From: Parascedosporium putredinis
Taxonomy: Eukaryota > Ascomycota > Sordariomycetes > Microascales > Microascaceae
Length of the DNA stretch: 64,000 bases
Assembly (NCBI GenBank): GCA_949357655.1
Contig: CASHTG010000012.1
Location: forward strand, 868,001-932,000
Direction: 5' to 3'
Shown here: positions 61,501-64,000 of the stretch, in pieces
How the letters are laid out: every line of letters begins with the position of its first letter
Position numbering within the stretch: the first letter of the stretch is position 1
Notes under the pieces: generated by a model
Database searches by the model: none
Told to the model about the DNA's origin: nothing
What the model saw: only the letters and a program-made list of their open reading frames with translations
Translations under genes and position numbers: made by a program

Positions 61501-62344
61501 ATGGCCCCAAGCCTCCTCGCAGTAGCAATGGCACTTAAACCGGCGACGCCGGCCCCGATAACCAAGACCTTACAAGGGGGTATTTTTCCAGCCGCGGTGA
61601 CCTGACCCGTAAGAAATCGGCCAAAGTTGTTAGAGGCTTCAAGGACAGCTTTGTACCCAGCAATGTTGGCCATGGAGCTAAGAGCATCAAAGACTTGAGC
61701 ACGGGAGATACGAGGGACCATGTCCATGGCAAAAGTAGTGGCATTTCGGGAGGCGAGCTTCTCGACAAGGTCTTTATTCTGGGCGGGTTGGAGGAAAGAG
61801 AGCACGGTCTGGTTCGTCTTGACGAGGTCAGTCTCAGCGGCGCTAGGCGCTCTGACCTTGAGAACAATATCGGATTCCTTCCAAACACTCGCGGCATCGA
61901 CGAGGGTGGCCCCGGCAGCAATGTAGGCGTCATCAAGGAAATCAGCTTCGAGACCAGCGCCCCGCTCGATTAAGACCTTGGCGAAGCCTTTTTACGTAGA
62001 AGCGCAACATTGGCGGGGTTCAAAGCAACTCGTCGCTCGTTAGGAAAGGTCTCCCGGGGCACACCAACTGTGAGTTGGGTGTAGGGTGTAGTGGCGGGCA
62101 GGACGGCATCAGGCTTTGTGTCAGTGGCGGACTGGGTAGTCGAAGCATGGCGAACAACCTGGAGCTGTCCAGAATTACGGGGCACGAGAGCTGTGGACGC
62201 GACAGAGGGAGGCGGAAAACGCTGCCACTGGCGGTGAGAATGAGACCGACGTCGGCCAGCAACGACAAGGGTAGGAGATCTGCACGTGAAGCTGTCTTTT
62301 TTTTTCGGCAAAAGCTCAGGGAGCGAGCACCGAGAGGTTAGCAT
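58505..62344 (-). CDS. NNT: Mitochondrial proton-translocating NAD(P) transhydrogenase (single-chain alpha-beta)
   Basis: Inner-membrane enzyme coupling proton entry to NADPH formation. About 1095 residues in eight exons: 62344-61142, 61074-60473, 60404-59934, 59875-59621, about 59541-59411, 59290-58777, 58691-58617, 58536-58505. Order: basic presequence; NAD domain (TVGVPRETFPNERRVALNPA, VLVIGAGVAGLSAIATARRL, RGFDTRPAAREQVQSLG); about a dozen hydrophobic helices; NADP domain (VGYGMAVAKAQYAISDI, FAIHPVAGRMPGQCNVLLAE, VIGANDTVNP, PVLHAWKSKQVIVMKRSL). Breaks: TTTTT 61989-61993, CCC 60679-60681, GGGGG 60390-60394 (net -2/+1), GGGG 60154-60157. The last short exon completes CDAIKSALESRQ. Domain order is alpha then beta. 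Confidence 0.93.
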
Positions 62345-64000
62345 AGTCTCTTGACCATTTAAACAGGCGGAACAACGAGTGATGAAGAGCAAAACAAGAT
62401 TGCGCAAGCACAAGCAACCGTAGTGGGATATACAATTGTCTCAGCTCATGGGGAACGCTGGTGGGAGCTCCTCAAGGGCTTTCGCAGCTTGGTGGGATCC
62501 TTCCATTGCTGTCGAGTGGGTCACTCCGGCAATCGAATTCGGGTTGCCTCGGCGCCAAATAGCAGAAAGCTTACCTCGAGTCTGCGAAATAATTCGCCGC
62601 GCGGCCGTCGGCGAGCTTACACCTGCTTGGCTGCCCTGGCCCAAGGCCAGGAGCGATCGGGAAAGAGGCCACGGCATTTGATATCGCTCGAATGGTAAAG
62701 AGAAGCCTTCTCGCCGGAGGGAGTCTACTTGCAAGGCAGAATCGAGAATATAATGTCGTCTCCCTGGCGCGTCTGACTCACGAGTGGGTTCGGTGGGCCT
62801 CAGACGTTGAGCTCATGCACGGTCCTGACTTCCTCGCGAGCGGTCAAAGGTGTTCGAAAGACGAAAAAATGGACTGCTGCAAGTCGGCGAAGGTGCACCA
62901 GCTCAGCTGGAGCAAGACGGCGAAAGCCCGGGGAGGGGACGAAGCCTGGAGAGGGCCAAAGAAATCAAAATCCAGATCCAGGTCAATCGAAGCAGCTAGG
63001 CTACTAGCGATTGGCAGACCCTAGCTGTTGTGAACAGCACGGTCGACCTCGGAGCCTCGTCGACAACAGGACACGGAGGGTAGAAAGAAAGAAGGAACCA
63101 CTTGCGAGTGATTGAAGGAGGAAGAAGAAAAAGAAGAAAAAGAAAAGCGAAAAGAAAATAAAGACGTTCAGAAGAGAGAACTGCTCCCCAGACCAAGGAC
63201 CAGGATTATGTTCCACTGTGTTAGCGCAAGTACAGCTACTTTGACTTAGACAATTGTGTGGCGCCTTCCCGTCGAAGCGGCGATGCTTTTTCTGTTGGGT
63301 ACACTACATCAGGACGGTGCCGAGGGCGGCCTTTCCAAGGCAATCAATTTGATCCATTCACCAAATCACCCATCAAGCCTTCAAGGGTTGAAGGCCAGGG
63401 GCAGGACTTGAGCATCGCTTCTCACGCACCGACAGGCACTAGCGCCAAGCGCTCCACTAGACTAACAACCCCAAGCCCTACTACTATGCCCCTCCAGCAG
63501 CAATGTGGGCTTGGGAGTTGGCTAACCTGGACCGATCCTTCACAGGAAAGCCATTCAAATTAATATCAATTGATCAATCCATTGTTGATTGTTTGGGCTG
63601 TGGAACAATCGAGGGCATTGGACTCTAGCGTGTTTCCTCAGTTTTCACGAAGCCTAGACCTCGGGCCACGCCTCTCGGGCTCGAATCGGAAGGCACTCAT
63701 GGGCCGTCATGCGAAAATCGAGGGTTCGGCCACTGAGGAATGCTGGGTGATCCGACATAAACCATTGCTCGATTTGATGCCGAGATCTTCGATGTATCTT
63801 GATACATCGACATACAGTGTCACTCTCCAGCATTTCCTTCTCTTTTCCTTTTCTCCTCTTCTCCGTCGGCAGTCGTGTAACGTCCAAGACTCGACCCCTC
63901 ATTCTTGTCACGGTACGTTGCGAATCTGGAGAAGTCGGGCTCGTGCAAGGCTATTTCCATCCGCGCCGGCGTATTACACACCATCCTCTTCACGGACGTT
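62345..64000. other. NNT upstream region to window end; no gene recognised
   Basis: 1.66 kb holding the NNT promoter. Purine-rich at 63,100-63,170. ORFs at 62423-63024 (+) and 63654-63911 (-) are domainless. A gene continuing past the window edge cannot be excluded. Confidence 0.5.
63789..63810. repeat. Short perfect inverted repeat
   Basis: Ten-base arms TCGATGTATC and GATACATCGA separated by TT. It could form a small hairpin or be a dimeric protein site. No adjacent gene explains it. Confidence 0.7.

Noticed and set aside
1..64000. CRISPR arrays, biosynthetic clusters, phage or transposon genes
   Set aside because: No regularly spaced direct repeats, no PKS/NRPS/P450-type signature genes, and no transposase or reverse-transcriptase motifs were seen; the content is conserved fungal housekeeping genes.

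Overview
This is nuclear DNA of a filamentous ascomycete (Pezizomycotina, probably Sordariomycetes; the species cannot be named from the sequence). The basis is many short GT..AG introns (about 50-150 nt, with CTAAC/CTGAC-like branch sites), monocistronic genes on both strands, and a gene set with recognisable fungal forms: DNF3, VAC8, SNF4, GCD2, SHG1, ALB1, HEM3, IMP1, PGS1 and proton-translocating transhydrogenase. There is no bacterial-style operon, phage, CRISPR array or recognisable transposon.

Layout. 0-3 kb: 3' part of a DNF3-type P4-ATPase lipid flippase (+). 4.2-6.0 kb: PAQR/adiponectin-receptor-like seven-TM protein (+). 6.3-7.2 kb: M50B-like membrane metalloprotease (-). 8.7-13.1 kb: CAND1 (-). 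14.07 kb: intron-containing tRNA-Gly(GCC). 14.8-17.7 kb: SHG1/BOD1-domain protein with a huge RD/RS tail (-). 18.2 kb: small complex I subunit (+). 18.9-20.4 kb: eIF2B-delta/GCD2 (-). 21.3-22.1 kb: mitochondrial IF3 (-), divergent from the IMP1 inner-membrane protease (+). 24.3-26.4 kb: VAC8 (-). 26.4-31 kb: gene-poor. 31.0-32.5 kb: SNF4/AMPK-gamma (+). 33.5-37.3 kb: RhoGAP (+). 37.7-38.3 kb: unidentified ORF (-). 38.5-39.0 kb: RPA3 (-). 39.7-40.7 kb: HEM3 (+). 41.1-41.8 kb: ALB1 (-). 41.8-48.5 kb: gene-poor, ending in the long leader of a bZIP factor (48.5-49.4 kb, +). 50.97-62.3 kb: five consecutive mitochondrial genes: uL4m (-), mL38 (+), PGS1 (-), NDUFA12 (+), NNT (-).

Eight of the 21 identified protein genes serve mitochondria (complex I, mitochondrial translation, inner-membrane proteolysis, cardiolipin-precursor synthesis, NADPH supply). 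The rest are conserved housekeeping and signalling genes. No locus looks like a metabolic or defence island.

A technical point affects every gene model. Most coding regions carry single-base (sometimes double) frame breaks, usually in short homopolymers, and nearly all are resolved by assuming a missing base. For the genes where I tallied spliced exons plus the inferred missing bases (PAQR, M50B, CAND1, SHG1, GCD2, SNF4, RPA3, HEM3, ALB1, bZIP, mL38, PGS1, NNT and others) the total comes out divisible by three. I therefore read these breaks as assembly deletions, not pseudogenes. Exon borders below were inferred by eye from GT..AG signals and family continuity and may be off by a base or two.
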